A DNA stretch of 39,860 nt from a virus. Below the pieces are notes generated by a model, which was not told the DNA's origin, searched no databases, and worked only from the letters and a program-made list of their open reading frames with translations. The stretch lies in IMG/VR virus record IMGVR_UViG_3300033145_000085, positions 1 through 39,860 of that record; one strand, 5' to 3'. Position numbers and translations under genes: made by a program. Shown piece by piece: positions 1 to 6,859 of the stretch; position 1 is the stretch's first letter, and every line of letters begins with the position of its first letter.

Positions 1-114
1 TTTTATATTCTCTATGTGCTTATCTGTTATCTTTACCCTGAACTCCCATATCTTCATAATTAATTTATTATCCTCTGTAGGTAGCCAGTACAATACCACA
101 TTTGGCATTGGCAT
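1..114. repeat. Terminal direct repeat, copy 1
   Basis: The first 114 bases are identical to 39747-39860. The repeat lies inside the RecB/Cas4-like nuclease gene, and joining the ends makes that gene continuous. It therefore most likely reflects assembly of a circular or circularly permuted molecule rather than a biological short terminal repeat, although the latter cannot be excluded from sequence alone. Confidence 0.95.
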
Positions 115-501
115 ACCTTGTAATAATCTAATTAGTGCGTAAAAGTGCAACTGTCCGTGGTTGTTAGCTCGTTCTTGTGTCCACTCTACTTTACCTGTCT
201 TATACTCTATGAATCCTCCTAACTCTGAGCTATCTTCAAACCCTAATAGATTTATCCCTTCAAATTTAGCTTCTCTTTTATGTTCTGTTACTATCCCCTT
301 AGGAATTATCTTTACCATCTTATCTATAAAAGGGTCATCTGATTTACCAGCTTCCATAGCATCAGCAAACTTTTTACCATATAGCAGAGCTGGTGTTTCA
401 AACATAGGTTTATTGTGAATGTACCTATCTATGTAAGCCTTTGGTGATGTTTCCCATAGGTTCAACTGACTCCAAGAAAAATGGGCACGGGGCATATCCA
501 T
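1..501 (-). CDS. RecB/Cas4-like PD-(D/E)XK nuclease (N-terminal 167 residues; continues across the genome join)
   Basis: This is the N-terminal part of a nuclease that continues in frame at 39746 and ends at 39681, giving 188 residues in all. The start has the family pattern SQLNLWETSPKAYIDRYI (residues 11-28) and a LYGKKF segment (40-45). The catalytic core is GFEDSSELGGFIEYKTGK (87-104), with acidic residues followed by E99-Y-K101, and then GQLHFYAL (116-123), which matches the Q-x-x-x-Y motif of RecB/Cas4 enzymes. The ATG at 499-501 overlaps the ERF stop as TAATG, so the two are translationally coupled. Pairing of a single-strand-annealing protein with such an exonuclease is typical of phage recombination modules of the Red type. 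Function as a DNA exonuclease is inferred from fold motifs. Confidence 0.85.
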   Translation of the reverse strand, partial: MDMPRAHFSWSQLNLWETSPKAYIDRYIHNKPMFETPALLYGKKFADAMEAGKSDDPFIDKMVKIIPKGIVTEHKREAKFEGINLLGFEDSSELGGFIEYKTGKVEWTQERANNHGQLHFYALIRLLQGMPMPNVVLYWLPTEDNKLIMKIWEFRVKITDKHIENIK

Positions 502-1106
502 TACTTTGCAAACCTTTCTTTTTTCTCATCAACTAATATCTGTAAATCTTCAAGCTCTTTTTCCTTAAATGATTTTTGATTTTCTGATATCCACTTAGAC
601 ACCTTGCTTAATTCTTTCGAATCATTAGCTACCAATATAGAACCCTCCATCTTTTCCATTAAAGTTATCTTAGTTGCTACTGGTGCTTTCTTCTCTTGGT
701 CTGCAGGTTTAAGCGAATCTGCGTCTTTCTCATTATCAATAGCAAACAAATTACCTAAAGCATATTTCTTAGAATAAGATAATGTAGAACCAGATACTTG
801 AGCAGTATCCATACCTTTTTTACTTTCTTGCTCCATAGCAGAAGCAATAGCAGATACTTTATCATCGCTCTCAGTATCAATTAGTTCTGCAACTGTTTTT
901 ATATAATGTCTATCTCCAACTATTGTAGGTTTTGATTGAACTACTAAAATTGTTTTAGTTTCTACCAATAATGGTTTAACTGCTGCTAAAATATCTTCAG
1001 CAGAGCGAAACTTGAACCCACCAAATTCGTTAGTCTGACCTTTGGGCGATTTTAATCCAGCTTGTATAACACCGAGTTTGTGTCTTATATTTATTTCTTT
1101 ACTCAT
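501..1106 (-). CDS. erf: ERF-family single-strand annealing protein
   Basis: The 201-residue product matches the ERF superfamily of phage recombinases: an early GLKSPKGQTNEFGGFKFRSA segment, then a central core with the pattern GSTLSYSKKYALGNLFAI followed by an acidic DNEKDAD stretch. ERF proteins bind single-stranded DNA and anneal complementary strands during recombination and genome circularisation. I place the start at the ATG at 1106 because it forms a TAATG overlap with the gene upstream and has GGAGG before it; an ATG 18 bases further upstream is possible but lies inside that gene. The C-terminal third is a charged Lys/Glu-rich helix. It sits directly before the nuclease gene, forming a recombination pair. 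Confidence 0.88.
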   Translation of the reverse strand: MSKEINIRHKLGVIQAGLKSPKGQTNEFGGFKFRSAEDILAAVKPLLVETKTILVVQSKPTIVGDRHYIKTVAELIDTESDDKVSAIASAMEQESKKGMDTAQVSGSTLSYSKKYALGNLFAIDNEKDADSLKPADQEKKAPVATKITLMEKMEGSILVANDSKELSKVSKWISENQKSFKEKELEDLQILVDEKKERFAK

Positions 1107-1291
1107 TATAATTCTTCCTCCCATACTTTTTTATTATTATTTGCTGACAGTTCTTCTTTATATACTTTTTTTGCTTCTGCTACTGCTTTATCAACAGTTT
1201 TACCAAAAGCCCTCCCAGTTAAACTTTCGCCTTTAACAATAGCATAGAACCCATACTCTGCATCTGGCTGTACTTCTATTTTTACTTTCAT
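1106..1291 (-). CDS. Small protein with a HicB-like N-terminal pattern, function unknown
   Basis: A 61-residue protein with an alternating beta-strand start (KVKIEVQPDAEYGFYAIV) followed by a helix of the type TVDKAVAEAKKVYKEE. That order resembles the partial RNase-H fold of HicB antitoxins and related phage proteins, but no HicA partner is adjacent, so toxin-antitoxin function is not supported. It has a strong ribosome site (AGGAGG) four bases before the ATG and is the first gene after a well-formed promoter. It is coupled by TAATG to the ERF gene. Confidence 0.7.
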   Translation of the reverse strand: MKVKIEVQPDAEYGFYAIVKGESLTGRAFGKTVDKAVAEAKKVYKEELSANNNKKVWEEEL

Positions 1292-1326
1292 ACTTCCTCC
1301 TTTATTACTTATATATATCTATACTT

Positions 1327-1355
1327 ATCTTACTATACTATTCTAATAATGTAAA
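1327..1355 (-). promoter_or_regulatory. Sigma-70-type promoter for the early recombination operon
   Basis: On the minus strand TTTACA (1350-1355) is followed after 17 bases by TAAGAT (1327-1332). Transcription would start just downstream and give a short leader ending in AGGAGG before the gene at 1291. The architecture, including a TATAG immediately before the -10 box, is nearly the same as that of the promoter at 5866-5894. Confidence 0.6.
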
Positions 1356-1358
1356 CCC

Positions 1359-1459
1359 TAATATCTGGGCTTGAGCTGGGGTCAAGACATTGCCCAGCAG
1401 ACTATAAGTAACAATGGGGGAATTGTTTTTGTCTGTCTATGGTTCAAGCCCAAATATTA
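1359..1459. other. Long-range stem in the leader region between transcription units
   Basis: Bases 1359-1374 can pair with 1444-1459 over 16 positions with one mismatch (1365 against 1393-side A at 1453). The arms carry GGGCTTGA and TCAAGCCC. The roughly 70-base loop contains a further CTGGGC/GCCCAG hairpin (1365-1370 and 1392-1397) that would compete with the long stem. Nothing in it codes for protein. It could be a structured RNA or operator region between the formyltransferase terminator and the early promoter. Confidence 0.4.
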
Positions 1460-1472
1460 AAGTTCAAAAGGT

Positions 1473-1493
1473 GGAGAGGTGGTTAGCCTCTCC
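1473..1493 (-). terminator. Hairpin terminator after the sugar cassette
   Basis: A perfect 7-base-pair stem, GGAGAGG and CCTCTCC, with a 7-base loop lies 8 bases downstream of the formyltransferase stop. On the minus strand it is followed by ACCTTTTG, a weak U tract. It probably ends the unit that begins near 6792. Confidence 0.55.
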
Positions 1494-1500
1494 GTAGATG

Positions 1501-2136
1501 TTAGACCACTTCCTTAGTTATATGAAGTATGTACTTACACCCTCTGTGATAGAAAAATGCTGGGTACTTATCATTATCTACCACCCTGAGCAGATTGAAC
1601 TGCTCTGCTATCGTCTTATCAATGTCAAGTTCGCTATCCTTTGGGGTTCGCTTCTCATAAAAGCTACCCTCTCCGACTTGTGCTATTCCTTCTATTGGGT
1701 GATTAACAAAATCTAATACCATCTCGTTTACCATAATCCCCTGTACTTGGTGCATCTCATCTAAAAGCTCATCACCTCCAAAAGTCATAGTAGCTCTGGC
1801 ATAAATATCTCCTGCATCAATCTTGCCAACAGCTTCAAATAAGGTACTTACTATCTCGTGCTTCCCCTCAAGAATTTGATATGTTAGTGGCGACCAACCC
1901 TTACCTTCTGGTAAATCACTGGAATGTACCACTAAATTATATCCATTCCTTTCCAATACCTCATTCTTAACAATCTTTTCGCAACTAAGGAATAATGCTA
2001 TATCTCCTCGTTGTATATCTTTGGCTCTTTCCACTATCTCTACCTTATGCCCTAAAGACTGTAATTGCTCCATAAGACTTATTCCGAAAGTGAAGTACCA
2101 ACTCTTAGGATTGTCTATCAGTATTGTTATTCTCAT
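1501..2136 (-). CDS. Sugar formyltransferase-like protein (formyl_trans_N fold)
   Basis: The 211-residue product matches the N-terminal catalytic domain of formyltransferases that use N10-formyltetrahydrofolate. The key segment is VVHSSDLPEGKGWSPLTYQI followed by an EIVSTLFEA strand and KIDAGDIY, which carries the His, Ser and Asp pattern of the family. It lacks the C-terminal tRNA-binding domain of methionyl-tRNA formyltransferase, so a nucleotide-sugar amine is a more likely substrate, as in ArnA-like and viosamine-type enzymes. It follows the NeuB-like gene after an 11-base gap with an AAAGGAGG ribosome site and is the last gene of its unit. The acceptor sugar is inferred from neighbours only. 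Confidence 0.8.
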   Translation of the reverse strand: MRITILIDNPKSWYFTFGISLMEQLQSLGHKVEIVERAKDIQRGDIALFLSCEKIVKNEVLERNGYNLVVHSSDLPEGKGWSPLTYQILEGKHEIVSTLFEAVGKIDAGDIYARATMTFGGDELLDEMHQVQGIMVNEMVLDFVNHPIEGIAQVGEGSFYEKRTPKDSELDIDKTIAEQFNLLRVVDNDKYPAFFYHRGCKYILHITKEVV

Positions 2137-2147
2137 AACAACCTCCT

Positions 2148-2873
2148 TTATTGCATTTTTTCTAATAATCTAATCGTATCAACCATAGCTTTAAAATCAT
2201 AAGGCATAATTGAGCAACTGTAATCTGGGTGCTTTTCATCACAACCATAGGTCATAATGTGCTTCTCTATAACTGTAGCTCCCATAGCTACTGCAGCTAT
2301 ACAAGCAACAATACCGTCAGTATGGTCTGAATACCCTATGTTTTTTGTTCCAGCTTTGAGCATTAAATCGTGTATTCTTATTAGGTTTGCTTCTTTAGCT
2401 GGTGTAGGGTACTTACTTACACAATGCATAACTGTTTCACCATCAGATGCAAAATGCTTTTTGAAATTAAACTTACTCATTCCGAAAGATACATATTTAA
2501 TTCCTTTTTTAGATAATATTCTATTAGTTAAGAATAAATCATCTTTAACTGTCCTACTCGCTATCTTCCAACGCTTAACTCCAAGCTCCTCAAGTAAATC
2601 TACTGCTTCTTTATCAAATGCAGATGCAAACATCTCTATCCCTGTAATATCTGCATAACTAAACAAGAATCTTATTTTCCTTTCACTTAATTGGTGCTTC
2701 TCAAAAAACTTATATAGCTTATCTGTTTTCTTTACAAAAGGTTTAGTCCATATCTGAAACTTGACTGCATCTGCTCCAGCCTTTTTAGCTTCCCTAATCA
2801 TCTCCATAGCTAAAGAAGTGCTACCTCCGTGCATAGTGCCTATCTCTGCTATTATAAATACTTTATTTTTCAT
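2148..2873 (-). CDS. NeuB/PseI-family nonulosonate synthase, catalytic domain only
   Basis: The 241-residue product is the TIM-barrel domain of N-acetylneuraminate synthase relatives. Visible motifs are FIIAEIGTMHGGS (7-19), AKKAGADAVKFQIW (29-42), a central MFASAFDKEAVDLLEELGV (81-99), GYSDHT (181-186) and VIEKHI. These enzymes condense phosphoenolpyruvate with a six-carbon sugar to make a nine-carbon acid. Family members are usually near 340 residues and end with an antifreeze-like SAF domain that helps bind the substrate; here it is absent, so the product is short. The start overlaps the upstream gene by 11 bases. Which sugar it makes (sialic, legionaminic or pseudaminic-like) cannot be told from sequence. 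Confidence 0.85.
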   Translation of the reverse strand: MKNKVFIIAEIGTMHGGSTSLAMEMIREAKKAGADAVKFQIWTKPFVKKTDKLYKFFEKHQLSERKIRFLFSYADITGIEMFASAFDKEAVDLLEELGVKRWKIASRTVKDDLFLTNRILSKKGIKYVSFGMSKFNFKKHFASDGETVMHCVSKYPTPAKEANLIRIHDLMLKAGTKNIGYSDHTDGIVACIAAVAMGATVIEKHIMTYGCDEKHPDYSCSIMPYDFKAMVDTIRLLEKMQ

Positions 2874-3072
2874 CTTTAATTCTACCTTCTTTCATATCAA
2901 ATATAATTTTCCTTGCTTCATTTAACCCAATTCTACGACCATACTCAAATACATCTTCTTCTCTTTTTGTTGCTGGTTGATACAAAGATGCAATATTAGC
3001 ACTATAATTTTTTGGTGGCAATTGGAACATTTTTAATATATTATTATATATCTCACAATACTTATTATTCAT
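2863..3072 (-). CDS. Small protein of unknown function
   Basis: A 69-residue product I do not recognise. It has a central REEDVFEYGRRIGLNEARKI helix and a charged C-terminus. It sits between the AP2-HNH endonuclease and the NeuB-like gene, overlapping both (an ATGAATAA junction upstream and an 11-base overlap downstream), so it is probably translated by coupling. Confidence 0.65.
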   Translation of the reverse strand: MNNKYCEIYNNILKMFQLPPKNYSANIASLYQPATKREEDVFEYGRRIGLNEARKIIFDMKEGRIKDEK

Positions 3073-3559
3073 TGTTATTTATTTTATTTTGGTATGCCAA
3101 TTCTCCGTATAATTCTTTTGCTTTTTCATTGTAGGCTTTGGCTGCTTCTTCTTCTGTCTTAAAACTACCAATCCATATTCTTTTATACTCATAAGTAATA
3201 TATGCTCTCCACCTATAAAATTTATAATCACAATAAACGCCCTTGTAAATAGATGTTTTATTTTCTGCTTTTTTATTATTATGTAGTTTATCACCAGTTC
3301 TCCAATACTCTAAATTATCTTTTCTATAATCAAGATTATCCCCGTTTATATGCACCAATCTAAAGTCTTTTGATTTGGTTTTTGGTAATAATAAATAATC
3401 CATACTCATACTTCTTGATGTTTTGTCATCTTTACCTTGATAACAATGATATATACTTTTAGTTGTTGGGTCTGAGTGCCAACTTAATCTTGATAAAACA
3501 GCATAATCCTCGTCATCAACAATCGCATATCCACCAGCTTTTAATCTAATTCTTTTCAT
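3065..3559 (-). CDS. HNH homing endonuclease with a C-terminal AP2 DNA-binding domain
   Basis: The start chosen is the ATG at 3559, giving 164 residues beginning MKRIRLKAGGYAIVDDEDY, the usual opening of this family. The HNH core is FRLVHINGDNLDYRKDNLEY, with the catalytic histidine of VHINGD and the two asparagines typical of the HNH_3 type. It is followed by an AP2 domain, SIYKGVYCDYKFYRWRAYI, and then IWIGSFKTEEEAAKAYNEKA. Such genes are free-standing mobile homing endonucleases. It begins within the last 14 bases of the cytidylyltransferase gene and ends in an ATGAATAA junction with the next gene, so it was fitted between two operon genes without breaking translational coupling. Confidence 0.9.
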   Translation of the reverse strand: MKRIRLKAGGYAIVDDEDYAVLSRLSWHSDPTTKSIYHCYQGKDDKTSRSMSMDYLLLPKTKSKDFRLVHINGDNLDYRKDNLEYWRTGDKLHNNKKAENKTSIYKGVYCDYKFYRWRAYITYEYKRIWIGSFKTEEEAAKAYNEKAKELYGELAYQNKINNNE

Positions 3560-4079
3560 CAGAAAGTAGTTTAACTGCTTTATTATAATCATCAGGTGTA
3601 TCTATATCTACAGACTTTTCCATAAAGATATATCCCATACGACCCTGCTTGTTTCTCATACCACTATCAAGCCATTCTTTTCTTGTTTGGCTGTAGAATG
3701 ACCCATTATGGGTAACTCCCATACAACTGGATTTACTTGCTTGTTGTAAATCTGTTAATGAAGTAAATGGGTTAGTTATCTGCATAAGGATTACTCTATC
3801 TATTTCTTTTGGCAAATAAGCTATGGCGTGTTGTACTACAGTTTCCAAAGGTACTTCTCCATCAAGTCCTTTAGGTCTTTTTATAGTTTTAACTCCTAAC
3901 TTTTCTGCTTCTTGTATTACTGCTTCTGAAGATGATGTTACATATACATTATCTGTTACTCCTTTTGCATTTATAATAGCCCTTTCTAACAAGCTATAGT
4001 TCTTTATCTGTAAACTCCACTTACCAGGTAATCTCTTTGAATCATCTTTAACTGGTATTATTATTGCTACATTATTCAT
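3546..4079 (-). CDS. Acylneuraminate cytidylyltransferase-like (CMP-sugar synthase, NeuA/PseF type)
   Basis: The 177-residue product begins AIIIPVKDDSKRLPGK (5-20), the nucleotide-binding signature of CMP-sialate synthetases. Further family patterns are VYVTSSSEAVIQEAEKLGV, a KRPKGLDGEVPLETVVQHAI segment, ILMQITNPFTS, and a C-terminal VDIDTPDDYNKA, which is the usual terminal Asp motif. It would activate a nonulosonic acid with CTP. It is somewhat shorter than bacterial homologues (about 220-235). The ATG at 4079 is preferred because it forms an ATGAATAA junction with the HNH gene upstream and starts right before the first strand; a start 30 bases upstream is possible. Confidence 0.88.
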   Translation of the reverse strand: MNNVAIIIPVKDDSKRLPGKWSLQIKNYSLLERAIINAKGVTDNVYVTSSSEAVIQEAEKLGVKTIKRPKGLDGEVPLETVVQHAIAYLPKEIDRVILMQITNPFTSLTDLQQASKSSCMGVTHNGSFYSQTRKEWLDSGMRNKQGRMGYIFMEKSVDIDTPDDYNKAVKLLSDEKN

Positions 4080-4629
4080 TGTTAACCTCCAAAAGTTCTT
4101 TATTTTCATATAATTTTAATATTTCTTTAGCATATTTTATTTTGTCTTTAACTCTTTGACCTGCTGGTTGCATTTTATTCCACAATTCAAGGTTTTTAAT
4201 TCTATTATCTTGTCGATTGCCATTTTTGTGGTGGACATTTTCAAATTTATTAAGTGGTCGTCCAAGATACCCTGCCATTATATGTCTATGTTCACCAATA
4301 TATCCTTTTTTTGTGGTATTTGGATGGTCTGGCTTATAAATCATTACATAGCCGTTAATGTCAATAAATCTTCCACCTTTCCAAGCCATACTTCTTTTGC
4401 CTTTATGAGCTTTAATTGTAGCTTCTCTACATTGTGGGCTTATATTCGGCTTTAATGGCTCTAATCCCATTGTCTTTACAAATCCAGTCCAATTACCAAA
4501 TCTTTGCCTTATTGGCATATTACTCGGCGTCTTTGAGTCCAAGAAGAATTGCTCTGCGGTAGGTCTCGCACCAAGTCTTTGTTCCAAATCCTTGAATGAT
4601 GAAATCAGTTTTTCCTTTGTCCATTTCAT
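4072..4629 (-). CDS. HNH homing endonuclease with N-terminal homing-associated repeat
   Basis: The 185-residue product opens with a homing-endonuclease-associated repeat (LEQRLGARPTAEQFFLD and FGNWTGFVKTMGL, about residues 15-55) that binds DNA. The nuclease core is GEHRHIMAGYLGRPLNKFEN followed by VHHKNGNRQDNRIKNLELW (the HNH_3 arrangement with paired histidines and two asparagines). Its first 110 bases overlap the 3-prime end of the YopX-like gene in another frame, and its end shares an ATGAATAA junction with the cytidylyltransferase gene. A ribosome site GGAAAC lies before the ATG. Confidence 0.9.
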   Translation of the reverse strand: MKWTKEKLISSFKDLEQRLGARPTAEQFFLDSKTPSNMPIRQRFGNWTGFVKTMGLEPLKPNISPQCREATIKAHKGKRSMAWKGGRFIDINGYVMIYKPDHPNTTKKGYIGEHRHIMAGYLGRPLNKFENVHHKNGNRQDNRIKNLELWNKMQPAGQRVKDKIKYAKEILKLYENKELLEVNNE

Positions 4630-4831
4630 AAATGTTTCCTTTAATATTACCTTCCGTATCTATTATATCACCTTCGTAAACTTCTTGCAAGTTGTTTTTA
4701 TCCTTGAGTCCTGTGTATTGCATATACTTTAATGGCAAATCTAATCGCAGGATGTTATATAACATTTCACCTTTTCCTCCAGTTCCTTCAACAGTAGTAT
4801 CCCAAACTCTAAATTCAATTTCTCTGTTCAT
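4520..4831 (-). CDS. YopX-family protein
   Basis: The 103-residue product shows the YopX signature: an N-terminal REIEFRVWD, then YMQYTGLKDKNNLQEVYEGD. The family is common in phages of low-GC bacteria and its function is unknown. The last 36 codons are overlapped by the HNH endonuclease gene in a different frame. It overlaps the previous gene by 4 bases (ATGA). Confidence 0.85.
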   Translation of the reverse strand: MNREIEFRVWDTTVEGTGGKGEMLYNILRLDLPLKYMQYTGLKDKNNLQEVYEGDIIDTEGNIKGNIYEMDKGKTDFIIQGFGTKTWCETYRRAILLGLKDAE

Positions 4832-5148
4832 ATTAATTCCCCCTGTTCCATTGGTAAATTGTTATAACCTAAATACTTCTCCCAACGCTCCTTGTTTATG
4901 TTTCTTTTCTTAGCTACCTCCCACTTAGTAGGAAATAATCTATATTCTTCATTCTGTATAACTGCTCTTATTCTTTTAACGCTGTCTTGACTTGGTACAG
5001 CTTCAAATTGTTCATAATTAAAAAACCCACGAAAGCCATAAAACTTCTGCCATATTAACCAAGTTAACTTCTTGTCAGAATTCCTTGCTTCTGGTGATTC
5101 TGTTAAAACATCTTCTACCTGTTTCTTTAGTGTTCTTAACTGTTCCAT
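4828..5148 (-). CDS. Conserved-looking phage protein of unknown function
   Basis: A 106-residue product, charged, with the pattern VKRIRAVIQNEEYRLFPT in the middle and a KKRNINKERWEKYLGY segment near the C-terminus. These Arg/Lys-rich helices resemble small uncharacterised proteins encoded near phage replication genes; I cannot assign a role. A strong GGAGG ribosome site precedes the ATG. Confidence 0.7.
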   Translation of the reverse strand: MEQLRTLKKQVEDVLTESPEARNSDKKLTWLIWQKFYGFRGFFNYEQFEAVPSQDSVKRIRAVIQNEEYRLFPTKWEVAKKRNINKERWEKYLGYNNLPMEQGELI

Positions 5149-5164
5149 ACTTCCCTCCTTTTAC

Positions 5165-5740
5165 TTATATAATTCCATTCTTGCTATACCCATAAAACTT
5201 AACTCCTGAATCCCATAATTGAAATGTTCTATCAATATTCCATCTCCAGTCATTCCAGAACTTTGGATCGTTGACTATTTCTGGGTGGAAGTAAGAGTTG
5301 ATCCCAAATCCCATATCTGTTCCGATAGTGTTTGCTGAGCTGTCGTGTATTCTGTCGTGTGTCCATAATCCATTTTCGCCATTTAAAACATAAATGAAAT
5401 CTCTTGAATAACCACTTATCTTATATGCATAAGCCAATTTTTCGTTTTGCTCTGGGCTTCCATTCTCAAGTTTAGGCACAGTTCGCCAAGGTGTATCTAC
5501 TAAGGTTAGGTCTTCTTCGATAGCTTGTACCTGAATAGGTAGTTCTTCTGCTATTACTGGTGGCTTAGCAAAGTTCCCTATAAGTATAAGTATGAATGTA
5601 ACTGTTAGAAACACTATACCTATGAATCGTCCTAACTTATTTTCAATTGGTCTTACTTTAACCCTATTACTGTATTGTATTCTTTCCATCTTAGCCCCGA
5701 GGCTTCTATCTGTTTCTAATGTTCTTCTTGTAAAATTCAT
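5165..5740 (-). CDS. Membrane-anchored lytic-transglycosylase-like protein
   Basis: The 191-residue product has a basic cytoplasmic N-terminus, one transmembrane segment (about residues 39-58, IGIVFLTVTFILILIGNF) and an outer domain. The outer domain reads AYAYKISGYSRDFIYVLNGE (about 104-123) with a candidate catalytic glutamate in the NGENG motif, then IGTDMGFGINSYFHP, which corresponds to the GxxxxGLxQIN region of SLT-type lysozyme folds, and a helical C-terminus. It may cut peptidoglycan during late infection or remodel the envelope of the infected cell. It has a strong AGGGGAG ribosome site. It is unusual in lying outside the lysis cassette, next to genes for sugar modification. Confidence 0.65.
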   Translation of the reverse strand: MNFTRRTLETDRSLGAKMERIQYSNRVKVRPIENKLGRFIGIVFLTVTFILILIGNFAKPPVIAEELPIQVQAIEEDLTLVDTPWRTVPKLENGSPEQNEKLAYAYKISGYSRDFIYVLNGENGLWTHDRIHDSSANTIGTDMGFGINSYFHPEIVNDPKFWNDWRWNIDRTFQLWDSGVKFYGYSKNGII

Positions 5741-5765
5741 TTTATCTCCCCTTTTTATTTTTATA

Positions 5766-5822
5766 TTATTTTTTCTTAAACCACTTCTTCTGAAATTTGA
5801 ATCCGTGCTTTTTGTTTTTCAT
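5766..5822 (-). CDS. 18-residue very basic peptide with a strong ribosome site
   Basis: A tiny reading frame encodes MKNKKHGFKFQKKWFKKK. AAAGGGGC lies a suitable distance before its ATG, and it is the first frame after the promoter at 5866-5894. Ten of 18 residues are basic or aromatic. It could be a leader peptide controlling the next gene or a real micropeptide; no homologue is recognisable. Confidence 0.35.
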   Translation of the reverse strand: MKNKKHGFKFQKKWFKKK

Positions 5823-5865
5823 TTTAGCCCCTTTCTTTTTATTACTTATATATCTAACTGTTTTA

Positions 5866-5894
5866 AGTATACTATAGATACTAAGATATGTAAA
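5866..5894 (-). promoter_or_regulatory. Sigma-70-type promoter upstream of the transglycosylase-YopX-sugar genes
   Basis: On the minus strand TTTACA (5889-5894) is followed after exactly 17 bases by TATACT (5866-5871). The -35 box lies inside the 3-prime end of the dehydratase gene, so genes below 5822 can be transcribed separately. Downstream the leader contains ATATATAAGTAATA, a string also found in the leader of the early operon near 1300-1315. Confidence 0.6.
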
Positions 5895-6792
5895 GACTTT
5901 TCTTTACTAACCCCTGTGATATTAGGTCTTTTTGTATATCCCCACTCCTTATATTTTTGCCAGAAGTCCCTTTCCCAATAACATAGTAATCCTTATATGT
6001 TTTTACTAACTCTAAGTCAGAACATAGCTCTTCGTATAACTTCTCGCCCTTCCTAAGCCCTATATATTTAATCTTAGGGTGCTTACTGAATAGATAAGGT
6101 AGATGTTGAATCCAAAACCATTTCATCTTAGGTACGAATATATATGGTTGAGGATTTTCGCAAAATCTAAATATAAACTCAGATGCTTCTTTTAAAGAAT
6201 AATTAAATCTTGTCATATACCTATCAGTAATAGTAAATGTATTCTTTTCTTTCTGCTTCTCAAACAACTCCCATACACTTCCTGCCGATCCTCTAAGGTT
6301 GCCAAATCTAAAAGCAAAGAAAACCATATCTCTATCACCTTTAATATTGTTGGCATCTATCCATAACTTCTCTCCCATATATTTAGAAGCTCCATACAGG
6401 TTACTTGGGTTAACAGCCTTATCTGAGCTAATAAAAGCACATCGCTTAACATTATTATCAATACAAGCATCTATTACATTACTTGTACCTACTACATTAG
6501 TCTTAACTACTTCCTGTGGGTTATACTCCCCACTCTCTATTTGTTTCAAAGCCCCTGCGTGTATTACTAAATCAATTCCTTCACAAGCTCTGGTTAATCT
6601 ATCCTTATCCCTAATATCTCCTATTAAGAATCTAACTTTCTTTAATTGCCCAGAACCTAATTCTTGTTTTAACTTCCAATGCTTATATTCATCTCTACTA
6701 AAAACCCTAACTTTGTATCCTTTAGTTAAATATAGTTTAGTTAGTTCTGTGCCTAAACTACCTGCTCCACCTGTTATTAGTACTGTTTTCAT
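5881..6792 (-). CDS. UDP-GlcNAc 4,6-dehydratase-like SDR enzyme (PseB/CapD type)
   Basis: The 303-residue product starts MKTVLITGGAGSLGTELT, an NAD(P)-binding Rossmann motif. It continues with FLIGDIRDKDRL, VIHAGALKQI and TNVVGTSNVIDAC, and has the active-site block AFISSDKAVNPSNLYGASKY with the YxxxK pair of extended short-chain dehydrogenases. The order and spacing fit Polysacc_synt_2 enzymes that convert UDP-GlcNAc to a 4-keto-6-deoxy sugar, the first step toward pseudaminic acid, QuiNAc or FucNAc derivatives. An AGGGAG site precedes the ATG. It is the first gene downstream of a palindrome-rich gap and supplies the start of the sugar cassette that continues at 4079, 2873 and 2136. Confidence 0.88.
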   Translation of the reverse strand: MKTVLITGGAGSLGTELTKLYLTKGYKVRVFSRDEYKHWKLKQELGSGQLKKVRFLIGDIRDKDRLTRACEGIDLVIHAGALKQIESGEYNPQEVVKTNVVGTSNVIDACIDNNVKRCAFISSDKAVNPSNLYGASKYMGEKLWIDANNIKGDRDMVFFAFRFGNLRGSAGSVWELFEKQKEKNTFTITDRYMTRFNYSLKEASEFIFRFCENPQPYIFVPKMKWFWIQHLPYLFSKHPKIKYIGLRKGEKLYEELCSDLELVKTYKDYYVIGKGTSGKNIRSGDIQKDLISQGLVKKSLYIS

Positions 6793-6859
6793 AATCTCCC
6801 TGTTACTTAATATCTAACTATATCTTAACATAGTTTATCTAATAATAAAAATTTAATTT

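Noticed and set aside
1106-1291. HicAB toxin-antitoxin system
   Set aside because: Only a HicB-like pattern is visible; there is no HicA-like gene beside it.
5149-5165. ATATAAGTAA string before the 106-residue gene as a third promoter leader
   Set aside because: It overlaps the end of the upstream coding sequence and no -35/-10 pair is present.
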